A stretch of DNA of 18,718 nucleotides from Lichenicola sp964247725 (GCA_964247725.1 CAXTVM010000056.1:1-18718), one strand, 5' to 3'. Positions 6,942 through 14,543 are shown, numbered from the stretch's first letter. Notes: generated by a model from the letters alone, not told the origin. Numbers and translations: made by a program.

Positions 6942-7517
6942 TTAGGGCGCCTCACTTTCGGGAATGCGTTGGGGAGTTCCCAAAAGTATGTTTCCCATCA
7001 TCATTGGAAGCCTAAACCCGTCGCTGTTAAGTTGATCTTTCAAGCAAATAATTTCTAACAAGATAATAGAGCAACGTATTCGAATACACTCTGAAAGTGT
7101 ATTTGCACCTAAATCTACAATAGATGATGGAACGCTTATCTTCTTAACCTGATTTACTACTCTCTCATCATCAAAAGCAACTATTTCCCACCTGTGAGCA
7201 AAAGTATTTCTAACATCTCGAATTATGTCTAAGTCTTTATGCTGTTCATCGGTTAGCAGGCCTAAAGCATACGCCATTTCGATCCGGTTAGAAAATGATG
7301 ATAGGGGGGCGGTAGGACCCTTGAGTAGTTTTGAAATGTTCTTCGTTTTGTTCAAGAATGCCGTTAGAAGCTCGCCTAGAGATTCTTCAGCAAAGCTAGC
7401 AATAAGCAGTACTACGGTTCTATCGTTCTCTCCATTTGTTTGCCTTAATAGCTTCGTCAGACGACTGTGTATTTCACGTCCATCACTCGACTTAAAGCCC
7501 TGAAAAGTCGTCGCCAT
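6942..7517 (-). CDS. MltR-like protein with HEPN-type RNxxxH motif
   Basis: A 191-aa all-helical protein resembling the MltR (mannitol operon repressor-like) and DUF4145 group. Recognisable segments are FAEESLGELLTAFL (42-55), GPTAPLSSFSNRIEMAYALG (67-86), and DLDIIRDVRNTFAH (95-108). The last contains Arg103-Asn104 and His108, matching the Rx4-6H signature of HEPN ribonucleases. Nothing suggests mannitol metabolism here: no mtl genes are nearby, and members of this family on mobile elements need not be transcription regulators. The ATG at 7517 has a purine run (7526-7534) 8 bases upstream; a GTG at 7526 is the in-frame alternative. The gene is much poorer in G+C than the element's integrase or ATPase, a sign of separate acquisition. 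It may form a unit with the membrane protein upstream, 128 bp away. Confidence 0.75.
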   Translation of the reverse strand: MATTFQGFKSSDGREIHSRLTKLLRQTNGENDRTVVLLIASFAEESLGELLTAFLNKTKNISKLLKGPTAPLSSFSNRIEMAYALGLLTDEQHKDLDIIRDVRNTFAHRWEIVAFDDERVVNQVKKISVPSSIVDLGANTLSECIRIRCSIILLEIICLKDQLNSDGFRLPMMMGNILLGTPQRIPESEAP

Positions 7518-7645
7518 TTTTACCACCCCCTCCCTTCAAAATGGGGGGCCGGTTTGGCTGCACCATCCCCACACAATTTTTCTAACGTCGTCCTACGTGT
7601 CTAGCAAGAGACCCTTCCCAATTTGTTTCATACATTAGAATTTAA

Positions 7646-8269
7646 CTATCGGTTCTTGCTGGAAGCTTTCGAAGCGGAGATGAACATCATGCTAGCTTGG
7701 GGATTCGCTAGGATTTTCCCGCCTAATGCCTTTATGTCGTTCAGTGTCTTGATTTGATCTGCACTAAATTGCTTTGGAAGCAAAGCAAGATTAAACTCCA
7801 CTACCTCTAAACCCGGATGTGCAACCCTTAATCCAGGCGCCATCGTAGCGGCAAGTATCATATAACTACTATCTATATTGTAGAGCGTAGACTTCAAAAT
7901 ACCTGTATCAGTCAGACGATTTATATTCGAATATGGAATCCGTGTTATTAACAGTAGGTGATAATCATCCGCGTAGCTACTGAGGCTATCCGTTTTAATA
8001 CCAATGTAGAATGCTTGATTGCCCCAACCCCATGAAGCAATCATGTCTAGCGGTGATGGCTTATTTCTAATATAGTAATCAAGACCAACAGCAGCGCAGG
8101 AAATTAGTGTAAGACTAAACATAAACAGCAGCATTCGCCGTGTTTTGTTAAAGGTGTTGAGTGCTTTATGACCATTCTTCCGGTGCCATTCAGCGACGGT
8201 AAATCCGACTTGGACTACCTGGACGACTGTGGCAACGACCATACAGGCGTTAGATAAAAACAGGGGCAT
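7646..8269 (-). CDS. Two-pass membrane protein of unknown function
   Basis: A 207-aa protein I do not recognise. Two hydrophobic helices stand at the N-terminus, about residues 4-26 and 46-64, separated by a short basic loop (EWHRKNGHKALNTFNKTRR), so the loop is probably cytoplasmic. The remaining 140 residues look like a folded soluble domain with mixed strands and helices (YHLLLITRIPYS, DSSYMILAATMAPG, VVEFNLALLPKQF) and a basic Ser/Lys-rich tail. By the positive-inside rule this domain would lie on the outer face, though the Lys/Arg near the second helix leaves doubt. The ATG has GAGG almost touching it, so the start is uncertain; Met10 is a later option. A 7-bp hairpin (8283-8300) lies in its leader. 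Like its neighbour it is AT-rich. Confidence 0.65.
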   Translation of the reverse strand: MPLFLSNACMVVATVVQVVQVGFTVAEWHRKNGHKALNTFNKTRRMLLFMFSLTLISCAAVGLDYYIRNKPSPLDMIASWGWGNQAFYIGIKTDSLSSYADDYHLLLITRIPYSNINRLTDTGILKSTLYNIDSSYMILAATMAPGLRVAHPGLEVVEFNLALLPKQFSADQIKTLNDIKALGGKILANPQASMMFISASKASSKNR

Positions 8270-8367
8270 ACCTCATCTTTAGCCTGCGATTCTTCGCAGG
8301 GGCCGAGGGATGAAGCCTATGACAGATCCCGTAGCAGCACACGCAATGGGTCCAGATCAACCTAATG

Positions 8368-8404
8368 TGTCCGGCATCATCTAGGCCGTATAAGTGCCGT
8401 ATAG
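8368..8404. repeat. Right arm-type integrase site pair (candidate)
   Basis: This copy matches 147-183 at 29 of 37 bases and in the same orientation. The paired 9-mers are GCCGTATAA (8385-8393) and GCCGTATAG (8396-8404), again 11 bp apart. It lies about 40 bp inside attR, a distance usual for arm sites. The shared core of all four units is GCCGTAT. Binding by the integrase is inferred. Confidence 0.58.
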
Positions 8405-8442
8405 GCGGCAAGGGTGCTTGGATTGGCCTCTAACTTATTGAT

Positions 8443-8495
8443 AACGCTGGCGTCCCGTAGGGGATTCGAACCCCTGTTACCGCCGTGAGAGGGCG
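8443..8495. repeat. attR: element-borne tRNA-Glu 3' half
   Basis: Identical over 53 bp to 3-55; the copies diverge at 8496 (G) versus 56 (A). It contributes the anticodon loop, variable region, T arm, acceptor 3' strand and CCA, so tRNA-Glu stays functional after insertion. The crossover should fall within the repeat, and many enzymes of this class act at the anticodon-loop dyad, here 8479-8495. Confidence 0.92.
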
Positions 8496-8523
8496 GTGTC
8501 CTAGGCCCCTAGACGAACAGGAC
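8448..8523 (-). tRNA. tRNA-Glu (anticodon CTC)
   Basis: A complete 76-nt tRNA with encoded CCA. Read on the minus strand the acceptor stem GTCCTGT pairs with ACGGGAC (one G-U), followed by discriminator G. The anticodon stem CCGCC/GGCGG closes the loop CTCTCAC, giving anticodon CTC. The T arm is AGGGG-TTCGAAT-CCCCT. It reads glutamate codon GAG. Bases 8448-8495 belong to the mobile element's repeat and 8496-8523 are the original chromosomal 5' part, so the working gene is a chimera of the two. Confidence 0.97.
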
Positions 8524-8707
8524 GTGGCCAGCGGCGGAGCATTTAGAGCAGCCCAGGTGGCGGTGCAAGCCCTACGCCGGTATCCGCCGCCGGGCGGCCT
8601 CGACACCGGGCACGGTCAGGCTATGGTCCGCGGTCGAGACCGGCGCCGCCCGCATCCGGACGGTGGTCCCGGCGCCTCCGGGCCATGCGGAAGCGGAGCC
8701 GTGATCG

Positions 8708-9460
8708 ATGCCGAATGCCGAGACGGCCAGCTTCGCCAGCCTGTCCGGCGCGTTCCTGCTGGCCTTCCCCGCCCTGTTTTCGATCGTCAACCCGGTCGGC
8801 GCGTCGCTCATCTTCGCCGAGGTCACCGACGGCCGCAGCCGCGCCGAGCGCCGCATGCTGGCGCGCATGGTGGCGCTCTACGGTTTCCTGATCCTGCTGG
8901 TGTCGCTCTGGCTCGGCAGCACGCTGCTGGCGTTCTTCGGCATCACGGTTGGAGCACTTCGGATCGCCGGCGGCTTGGTCGTCGCCGTGCGTGCCTGGGG
9001 CCTGCTGCAGGCGCCGGAAGCCAATGAAGCCAAGAAGCAGAGCCAGGCCCGCCAGGACGGCCGGACCGCCGCCGCCGACGTGTCCTCGACCGCGTTCTTC
9101 CCCCTCACCATGCCGTTTACCGTGGGACCCGGCAGCATCTCGGTGGCGATCGCGCTCGGCGCCGAACGGCCCGACCGCGGCGGACTGCTGGGCCGGGTCA
9201 CCTTCACGCTGGGCGCCTGTCTGGCTGCGGCGCTGGTCTGCCTGATCGTTTGGGCCGCCTATGCCGGGGCGCCGCGCCTCGTCAGCCTGCTCGGTCATTC
9301 CGGTGCCCGGATCGTGACCCGCCTGGTGGCGCTGATCCTGCTCTGCATCGGCGTGCAGATCATGGCATCGGGGGTGGAGGACGTGCTGGCCGACGCCGTC
9401 CTGCAGGTTCAGGGGCAGATGTCGGGACATCTGGCGCTTCACGGGGGGCCGACGCGATGA
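8708..9460 (+). CDS. marC: MarC family integral membrane protein
   Basis: A 250-aa inner-membrane protein of the MarC/NAAT family (formerly UPF0056), whose physiological substrate is not settled; an amino-acid transport role has been proposed. About six membrane segments are visible (roughly 12-36, 52-74, 76-98, 135-152, 166-186, 200-220). The two halves each carry a family loop: SIVNPVGASLIFAEVT (25-40) and PFTVGPGSISVAIALG (136-151). A hydrophilic loop (101-128) splits them. The ATG at 8708 has CGGAG about 10 bases upstream. Its stop overlaps the next gene's start in ATGA, indicating a two-gene operon. It is the first chromosomal gene beyond the element's tRNA end. Confidence 0.88.
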   Translation: MPNAETASFASLSGAFLLAFPALFSIVNPVGASLIFAEVTDGRSRAERRMLARMVALYGFLILLVSLWLGSTLLAFFGITVGALRIAGGLVVAVRAWGLLQAPEANEAKKQSQARQDGRTAAADVSSTAFFPLTMPFTVGPGSISVAIALGAERPDRGGLLGRVTFTLGACLAAALVCLIVWAAYAGAPRLVSLLGHSGARIVTRLVALILLCIGVQIMASGVEDVLADAVLQVQGQMSGHLALHGGPTR

Positions 9461-9951
9461 TCGACGCGAGCGACCCGGCCGCGCGGCCCGACGCGCTCGC
9501 CCACGTGGTACTGGCCGGCGCGAGCCAGGGCAGCGCATCGGTCGCCAACCAGCAGCGCGACCGCGAGCAGGCGCTGGCCGACCTGCAGCACGCGGCCTCG
9601 TTCGCCCCGGTCGGGCTCGTCGGGCCTTTCGTCATCCACCTGTCGCTGGAGGGCGGCCGGCTGGTGCTCGACGTGCGCGACAGCGCCGATGCCAAGCTGC
9701 GCCTGTTCGTATTCGCGCTGAGCCCGTTCCGGCGCCTGATCAAGGACTACCAGCTGCTGGTGGACAGCTACGAGCAGGCGATCCAGGACGGCCGCACGCT
9801 GGCGATCCAGACCATCGATATGGGCCGCCGCGGCCTGCACGACGAAGGCGCCGAGCTTCTGGTACGGCGCCTGGCCGGCAAGATCGACGTCGACTTCGAG
9901 ACCGCCCGGCGCCTGTTCACCCTGGTCTGCGTCCTCCACCAGCGGATCTGA
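9457..9951 (+). CDS. UPF0262 family protein
   Basis: A 164-aa cytoplasmic protein of a conserved alphaproteobacterial family with no established function. The hallmark segments are all present: PFVIHLSLEGGRLVLDVRD (57-75), LSPFRRLIKDYQLLVDSYEQ (89-108), AIQTIDMGRRGLHDEGAELL (116-135) and the strongly conserved end GKIDVDFETARRLFTLVCVL (141-160). The ATG shares four bases with the marC stop, so translation is likely coupled. The frame continues upstream inside marC to 9250, but family length and the overlap both favour 9457. Its presence is one reason for placing the organism among the Alphaproteobacteria. Confidence 0.88.
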   Translation: MIDASDPAARPDALAHVVLAGASQGSASVANQQRDREQALADLQHAASFAPVGLVGPFVIHLSLEGGRLVLDVRDSADAKLRLFVFALSPFRRLIKDYQLLVDSYEQAIQDGRTLAIQTIDMGRRGLHDEGAELLVRRLAGKIDVDFETARRLFTLVCVLHQRI

Positions 9952-9993
9952 CTGCGCCAGCCGGGGCTTGGAGCCTTTTCTCGAACAGGCTTC

Positions 9994-10551
9994 TCACGCT
10001 TCCAGGTTGGCGTCCCAATACAGGAAGTCGAGCCAGGTCTTGTGCAGGCTGTCGCGCGGCGCGTGGCGCTTCGCGGCCTCGTCGACCTGGCGCGGCGAGG
10101 GCTCCTGCGGCCGGCGCAGCAAATGCAGGCCGCTTTCCTTCAGCGACAGGCTGCCCTTGCGCAGGTTGTCGCGCTGGCAGCAGGTGACGACGTTGGTCCA
10201 GGAGGTCAGGCCGCCGCGGCAGCGCGGCACCACGTGATCGAACGTGAGCTCTTTCGCCGACAGCTCCTGGCTGCAGTACTGGCACCGGAAGCCGTCGCGC
10301 AGGAACACGTGGTAGCGCGTGAACGCCACCCGCTTGCGGCGGTGATACTGCTTCAGCGCCACCACCGAGGGAATCGGGAACGAGCGGGTGGCGGAGCGCA
10401 CCTCGGCGTCGTAGTTGATCACCGGCGTGACGCGGTCCTGCAGCACGGCCACCAGCGCGTCCTGCCAGGACCACACCGACAGCGGTCCCCAGCTCATCGG
10501 CTGCATGTCGGCGTTCAGCACCAGCGTCTGCAGGTTCTGGATATGGCTCAT
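9994..10551 (-). CDS. HNH endonuclease family protein
   Basis: A 185-aa stand-alone HNH protein of a type widespread in alphaproteobacterial chromosomes; target unknown. The nuclease core spans about residues 75-135: CQYC (Cys90, Cys93), LTFDHVVPRCRGG with the paired Asp105-His106, WTNVV with Asn120, and TCCQRDNLRKG. In relatives the last segment usually supplies a second zinc CxxC; here the second position is Asp128, so metal binding may differ. The N-terminal 70 residues (LQTLVLNADMQPMSWGPLSV) are the family's conserved pre-domain. The ATG at 10551 matches this opening, whereas the frame runs 25 codons further up without family similarity. It converges with the UPF0262 gene across 42 bp. 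Confidence 0.88.
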   Translation of the reverse strand: MSHIQNLQTLVLNADMQPMSWGPLSVWSWQDALVAVLQDRVTPVINYDAEVRSATRSFPIPSVVALKQYHRRKRVAFTRYHVFLRDGFRCQYCSQELSAKELTFDHVVPRCRGGLTSWTNVVTCCQRDNLRKGSLSLKESGLHLLRRPQEPSPRQVDEAAKRHAPRDSLHKTWLDFLYWDANLEA

Positions 10552-10772
10552 GCCGGGAAGCACGCGGAAAACGAAGGCAGCCGGCCGTCGGGCAAGAGCG
10601 CTTCCTCGTCTGGGACGCCGCTCCACCGTCCTGGGCGTCCGCTCGAGTGGGACGCGCAGACGAATCGCCGAGGCGCGGGCATCGTCGAGAACCTGTTGCT
10701 TCTATTGCAGGGCGGGCATCCGTCCGCAAGCCGTTGCCGGATCGCGGCCGGCGCCGTCACGAAGGTGTCGCA

Positions 10773-11624
10773 ATGAGTCCGGTCGTCACCCGCTTCGCGC
10801 CGAGCCCGACCGGGCCGCTGCATCTCGGCCACCTCCACTCCGCCCTCTGCGGCTGGACCCTCGCCCGCGCCGCCGGCGGCCGCTTCCTGCTGCGGCTGGA
10901 GGACATCGATGCCGGCCGCTGCCGCCCGGCCTTCGCCAAGGCTGCACTCGCCGACCTCGCCGCCTGCGGCCTCGACTGGGACGGCCCGGTGCGCGTGCAG
11001 TCGGCGCATCTCCATGAGTATCGCAGCACGCTTGAGGCACTCGCGGCGCGGGGCCTGATCTACCCCTGCTTCTGCACCCGGGCGGCGGTCCTGGCCGACA
11101 TCGCCGCCGCCGGCTCCGCGCCGCATCGGGCTCCGGACGGCAGCGCGCTCTACCTCGGCACCTGCCGGGCGCTGTCCGCCGCCGAGCGCTGCGACCGCAT
11201 CGCCGCCGGGGTGCCCCACGCGCTGCGGCTCGACGTGGCGCTCGCCCGCCGGAGACTCCCAGCCGAACTCAACCGCCATGAGGAGGGCCAGGGCAGGGTG
11301 GCCTGCCGTCCGCAGGCGTTCGGCGACGTCGTGCTGGCGCGGCGGGACGTCCCGGCCAGCTACCACCTCTGCGCCACCCAGGACGACGCGCTGCAGGGGG
11401 TGAGCTGGGTCACCCGCGGCCGCGACCTGGAGCCCTGCGCCGACCTGCACCGGCTGCTGCAGGCGCTGATGGGCTGGCCCGAGCCGGCCTACGCGCACCA
11501 CCGCCTGCTGACAGACGGCACCGGCCGCCGGCTGGCAAAGCGCGACCACGCCGCCGGCCTGCGCGAGCTGCTGGCCTGCGGGATGCCTCCGGTCAAGATT
11601 CGGACCATGGCGGGGTTTGGATAA
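10773..11624 (+). CDS. gluQ: Glutamyl-Q tRNA(Asp) synthetase
   Basis: A 283-aa shortened relative of glutamyl-tRNA synthetase that attaches glutamate to queuosine in the anticodon of tRNA-Asp. The Rossmann core begins with TRFAPSPTGPLHLGHLHSAL, where HLGH (17-20) is the HIGH motif. The GluQ-RS zinc pattern is complete: Cys99-x-Cys101, Tyr127 and Cys131. VTRGRDL (213-219) and LAKRD (254-258), the KMSKS counterpart, complete the site. It lacks the C-terminal anticodon-binding domain of GltX, which separates it from a true glutamyl synthetase. GAAGG at 10761-10765 is 7 bp before the ATG. The stop codon TAA lies inside the left arm of a palindromic repeat. Confidence 0.92.
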   Translation: MSPVVTRFAPSPTGPLHLGHLHSALCGWTLARAAGGRFLLRLEDIDAGRCRPAFAKAALADLAACGLDWDGPVRVQSAHLHEYRSTLEALAARGLIYPCFCTRAAVLADIAAAGSAPHRAPDGSALYLGTCRALSAAERCDRIAAGVPHALRLDVALARRRLPAELNRHEEGQGRVACRPQAFGDVVLARRDVPASYHLCATQDDALQGVSWVTRGRDLEPCADLHRLLQALMGWPEPAYAHHRLLTDGTGRRLAKRDHAAGLRELLACGMPPVKIRTMAGFG

Positions 11625-11744
11625 GGCCAGGGGCGCTGCCCCTGGACCCCGCACGGGCCGGTGGCTCTAGGCCCCGATTCCTTGAGAATGGTTTCCAAAG
11701 GCTCTGCCTTTGGCGGGGTCCAGGGGCAGAGCCCCTGGCCTTAT
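11621..11744. repeat. Nested palindromic repeat, possibly a dispersed genomic element
   Basis: A 32-bp arm at 11621-11652 returns inverted at 11713-11744 with one mismatch (31 of 32). Each arm is itself a hairpin, with CCAGGGGC paired to GCCCCTGG around 3 bases. Between the arms lies a third perfect hairpin, CCAAAGG/CCTTTGG at 11695-11713. The element begins on the gluQ stop codon and ends 14 bp before the next start. GGGGCnnnGCCCC units of this kind are frequent in Acetobacteraceae genomes. It could act as a bidirectional terminator, but there is no T tract. Confidence 0.75.
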
Positions 11745-11758
11745 GCTAGGCTCGAACA

Positions 11759-13240
11759 ATGCAGGACCTCCCGCGCCACCCGCTGCTGTACCAGGTCAAT
11801 ACCCGCGTGCTGATGCGCGGGATCGCGCGTGAGCTCGGTCGCCCGGCCGGCTTCGACGACGTGCCCGACGAGGCGCTGGCGGCGCTGCGGGCGCTCGGCG
11901 TCGACTGGGTTTGGTTCCTGGGCGTGTGGCAGACCGGCGCCGCCGGGCGGGAGGTGTCGCGCCGTCACGAGGCGTGGCAGGCCGGGTTCCGGGCGGCGCT
12001 CCCGGACCTGGCGGCCGACGACATCTGCGGCTCGCCGTTCGCGGTCGCCGATTACCGCGCCGAGGCGGCGTTCGGCGGCGATGCGGCGCTGGCCCGGCTG
12101 CGCCGGCGGGCGAACGATGCGAGCCTGCGTCTGATGCTGGACTTCGTGCCGAACCACATGGCGTTGGACCATCCCTGGGTGACGGAGTGGCCAGCCTTGT
12201 TCGTGCGCGGCGGCGAGGCGGCGCTGTCGCGGCAACCGGAGAACTGGGTGCGGCTCGGCGGCCACGTGTTCGCGCATGGCCGCGACCCCTACTTCCCCGG
12301 CTGGCCCGATACCGTGCAGCTCGACTATGCCAACTCCGACACCCAGGCCGCGATGGCCGGCGTCCTGGCCGAGATCGCCGAGCGCTGCGACGGCGTGCGC
12401 TGCGACATGGCGATGCTGGTGCTGCCCGAGGTGTTCGCCACCACCTGGGCGGCGCAGGCCGAGGGCCGCTTCGTGGCCGAGTTCTGGCCTGGCGCCATCG
12501 CCGCCGCGCAGGTGCGCCACCCCGGCTTCCAGCTGATGGCGGAGGTGTACTGGGGGCTGGAGCACCGGCTGATCGAGGACGGCTTCGACCTCGCCTACGA
12601 CAAGGCGCTCTACGACGCGCTGCGGGATGGCGACGCCCACACCGCGCGCGCGCTGCTGTCCGCGCCAGAGCCGGCGCAGGCGCACCTGGCACGGTTCCTG
12701 GAGAACCACGACGAGCCGCGGGCGGCGGCCAGCTTCGACTGGCCACGCCACCAGGCCGCGGCGCTGCTGGCGTTCGCCGCCCCCGGCCTGCGCTTCCTGC
12801 ACCAGGGGCAGCTCGAGGGCCTGCGCGTCCAGATCCCGATCCACCTCGATCGCGGGCCGGAGGAGGCGGTGGACGAGGCGGTGCTGGCGTTCTACCGCCG
12901 GCTGCTGTCGGTGCTGGCGGGTCCCGTGCTGCGGGACGGACGCCACGACCCGCTGTCGCCGGGGCCGGCCTGGGACGGCAACCCCAGTCACCAGCGTTTC
13001 GTCGCGGCGCTCTGGTCCGGCGACGCCGGTCCGGCTTACCTGCTGGCGGTCAATTTCGGGCCCGACCGCGGTCAGTGCCTGCTGCGCGTGGACCTGCCCG
13101 GGCCCTCCGGCGAGGATGCGGTGACGCTGGTCGATCGCCTGGGCGACGAGCGCTACGTACGCGACCGCGGCGAGATCGCGTCCGCCGGGCTCTACCTCGA
13201 CCTGCCCGGCTGGGGCTTCAACCTGTTCGCGGTCGGATGA
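11759..13240 (+). CDS. Alpha-amylase family (GH13) glycoside hydrolase
   Basis: A 493-aa cytoplasmic GH13 enzyme. All four family regions are intact: I, DFVPNH (Asp128, Asn132, His133); II, GVRCDMAML with Arg214 and nucleophile Asp216; III, MAEVYWG with acid/base Glu262; IV, ENHDE with His317 and Asp318. The (beta/alpha)8 barrel covers most of the protein and the last 100 residues look like the usual small beta domain. No signal peptide is seen, so the substrate is probably an internal alpha-glucan, maltooligosaccharide or glycosyl acceptor, but specificity cannot be read here. No glycogen or trehalose genes are adjacent, so context gives no help. The ATG follows the palindromic repeat closely, with no strong ribosome site. 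Confidence 0.87.
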   Translation: MQDLPRHPLLYQVNTRVLMRGIARELGRPAGFDDVPDEALAALRALGVDWVWFLGVWQTGAAGREVSRRHEAWQAGFRAALPDLAADDICGSPFAVADYRAEAAFGGDAALARLRRRANDASLRLMLDFVPNHMALDHPWVTEWPALFVRGGEAALSRQPENWVRLGGHVFAHGRDPYFPGWPDTVQLDYANSDTQAAMAGVLAEIAERCDGVRCDMAMLVLPEVFATTWAAQAEGRFVAEFWPGAIAAAQVRHPGFQLMAEVYWGLEHRLIEDGFDLAYDKALYDALRDGDAHTARALLSAPEPAQAHLARFLENHDEPRAAASFDWPRHQAAALLAFAAPGLRFLHQGQLEGLRVQIPIHLDRGPEEAVDEAVLAFYRRLLSVLAGPVLRDGRHDPLSPGPAWDGNPSHQRFVAALWSGDAGPAYLLAVNFGPDRGQCLLRVDLPGPSGEDAVTLVDRLGDERYVRDRGEIASAGLYLDLPGWGFNLFAVG

Positions 13241-13340
13241 TCCGAGCATCGCGCGGCAGCCCTGCCGCGCCCGTCGTTCCCAAGCGGCACCCGGCGGCGT
13301 TAGCTTGTCGCCCGTCACCCCATCCGGAAGCCGACCACCC

Positions 13341-14543
13341 ATGGACCTCATCGCCGCGCGCTTGAAAAAGGTAAGCCCGAGCCAGACCATCGCAATCTCG
13401 AGCAAGGCGCGCGCGCTGAAGGCAGCCGGCCGCGACATCATCAGCCTGTCGGCGGGCGAGCCCGACTTCGACACCCCGGACAACGTCAAGCGGGCGGCGA
13501 TCCGCGCCATCGAGGCCGGCCAGACCAAGTACACCGACGTCGCCGGCACGCCTGCGCTGCGCCGGGCGGTGGCCGAGCGGTTCCGGCTCGATTCCGGGCT
13601 CGACTACGCGCCCGAGGAGATCATCGTCGCCACCGGCGGCAAGCAGGTGATCTACAACGCCATGGTGGCGACCCTCAACGCGGGCGACGAGGTGATCATC
13701 CCGTCGCCCTGCTGGGTGTCCTATCCCGACATCGTGGCGTTGGCCGACGGCACGCCGGTGATCGTGCCCTGCGGGCCGAACGCCGGCTTCAAGCTGCGCG
13801 CGGAGGATTTGGAGGCGGCGATCACGCCGCGCACCAAGTGGTTCTTCATCAACTCGCCGAACAACCCGACCGGTGCCGCCTATTCCGCAGACGAGCTGCG
13901 GCCGATCTGCGACGTGCTGCTGCGCCACCCGCACGTCTGGGTCTTCACCGACGACATCTACGACAAGCTGGTCTATGGCGACTTCCGGCCGGCCACCATC
14001 GTGCAGGTGGAGCCCCGCCTGCGCGACCGCGCCGTGACCATGAACGGCTGCTCGAAGGCCTATGCGATGACCGGCTGGCGGATCGGCTATGCCGGCGCGC
14101 CGCGGGCGCTGATCCGGGCGATGGACACGCTGCAGAGCCAGTCCACCTCCAACCCGAGCTCGATCAGCCAGGCGGCGGCGCTGGAGGCGCTGTCCGGCCC
14201 ACAGGACTTCATCGCCGGCATGGTGGCTACCTACCAGGCGCGCCGCGACCTCGTCGTCGGGATGCTGAACGCCGCCGCGGGCGTCAGCTGCCACACGCCG
14301 GAGGGCGCCTTCTACGTCTACCCGTCCTGCCAGGGCTGCATCGGCAAGACCAGCGCCGGCGGCACGCCGATCGCCGACGACGCCGCCTTCGTGACCGCGC
14401 TGCTGGAGGAGGAGGGGGTCGCCGCCGTGCACGGCAGCGCCTTCATGTTCCCCGGCCATTTCCGGGTGTCCTACGCGACCGACACCGACAGCCTGCGCGA
14501 GGCCTGCCGGCGCATCCAGCGCTTCTGCGCGGCCTTCGCCTAG
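13341..14543 (+). CDS. Class I PLP aminotransferase, probable aspartate aminotransferase
   Basis: A 400-aa fold-type I enzyme that moves an amino group between an amino acid and a 2-oxo acid, most likely aspartate and 2-oxoglutarate (subgroup Ib). The PLP site is complete: NSPNNPTGA with Asn175, Asp204 and Tyr207 in TDDIYD, Schiff-base Lys239 in GCSKAYAMTGWRIGY, Arg247 at the phosphate and Arg375 for the substrate carboxylate. The opening (SQTIAISSKARALKAAGRDI) is typical of alphaproteobacterial AspC/AatA. The ATG at 13341 gives the standard length. A close paralog follows 18 bp downstream on the same strand, and the two align to Arg375 without a gap in motif numbering. Confidence 0.9.
   Translation: MDLIAARLKKVSPSQTIAISSKARALKAAGRDIISLSAGEPDFDTPDNVKRAAIRAIEAGQTKYTDVAGTPALRRAVAERFRLDSGLDYAPEEIIVATGGKQVIYNAMVATLNAGDEVIIPSPCWVSYPDIVALADGTPVIVPCGPNAGFKLRAEDLEAAITPRTKWFFINSPNNPTGAAYSADELRPICDVLLRHPHVWVFTDDIYDKLVYGDFRPATIVQVEPRLRDRAVTMNGCSKAYAMTGWRIGYAGAPRALIRAMDTLQSQSTSNPSSISQAAALEALSGPQDFIAGMVATYQARRDLVVGMLNAAAGVSCHTPEGAFYVYPSCQGCIGKTSAGGTPIADDAAFVTALLEEEGVAAVHGSAFMFPGHFRVSYATDTDSLREACRRIQRFCAAFA

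Larger units (their letters stand above)
3..8495. mobile_element. Integrative element in tRNA-Glu, about 8.4 kb, satellite-like
   Basis: The element is bounded by a perfect 53-bp direct repeat made of tRNA-Glu 3' sequence. The integrase gene lies just inside the left end and an intact tRNA is rebuilt at the right end. Rightward genes are a tyrosine integrase, an HTH protein, a zinc-binding protein, three small unknown proteins and a DUF927 ATPase; leftward genes are a serine recombinase, an MltR-like protein and a membrane protein. Composition is mosaic: integrase and ATPase are GC-rich, the small genes intermediate, the last two leftward genes AT-rich. No conjugation genes, terminase, portal or major capsid gene is seen, so it is neither a full prophage nor a self-transmissible ICE. 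An integrative phage satellite or small genomic island is the best reading. Only two bases left of the repeat are visible, so the far chromosomal side is unknown. Confidence 0.9.

Noticed and set aside
9965..9979. GGCT-TGG-AGCC followed by TTTT after the UPF0262 gene
   Set aside because: The stem is only 4 bp (5 with a wobble pair), too weak to call a terminator.
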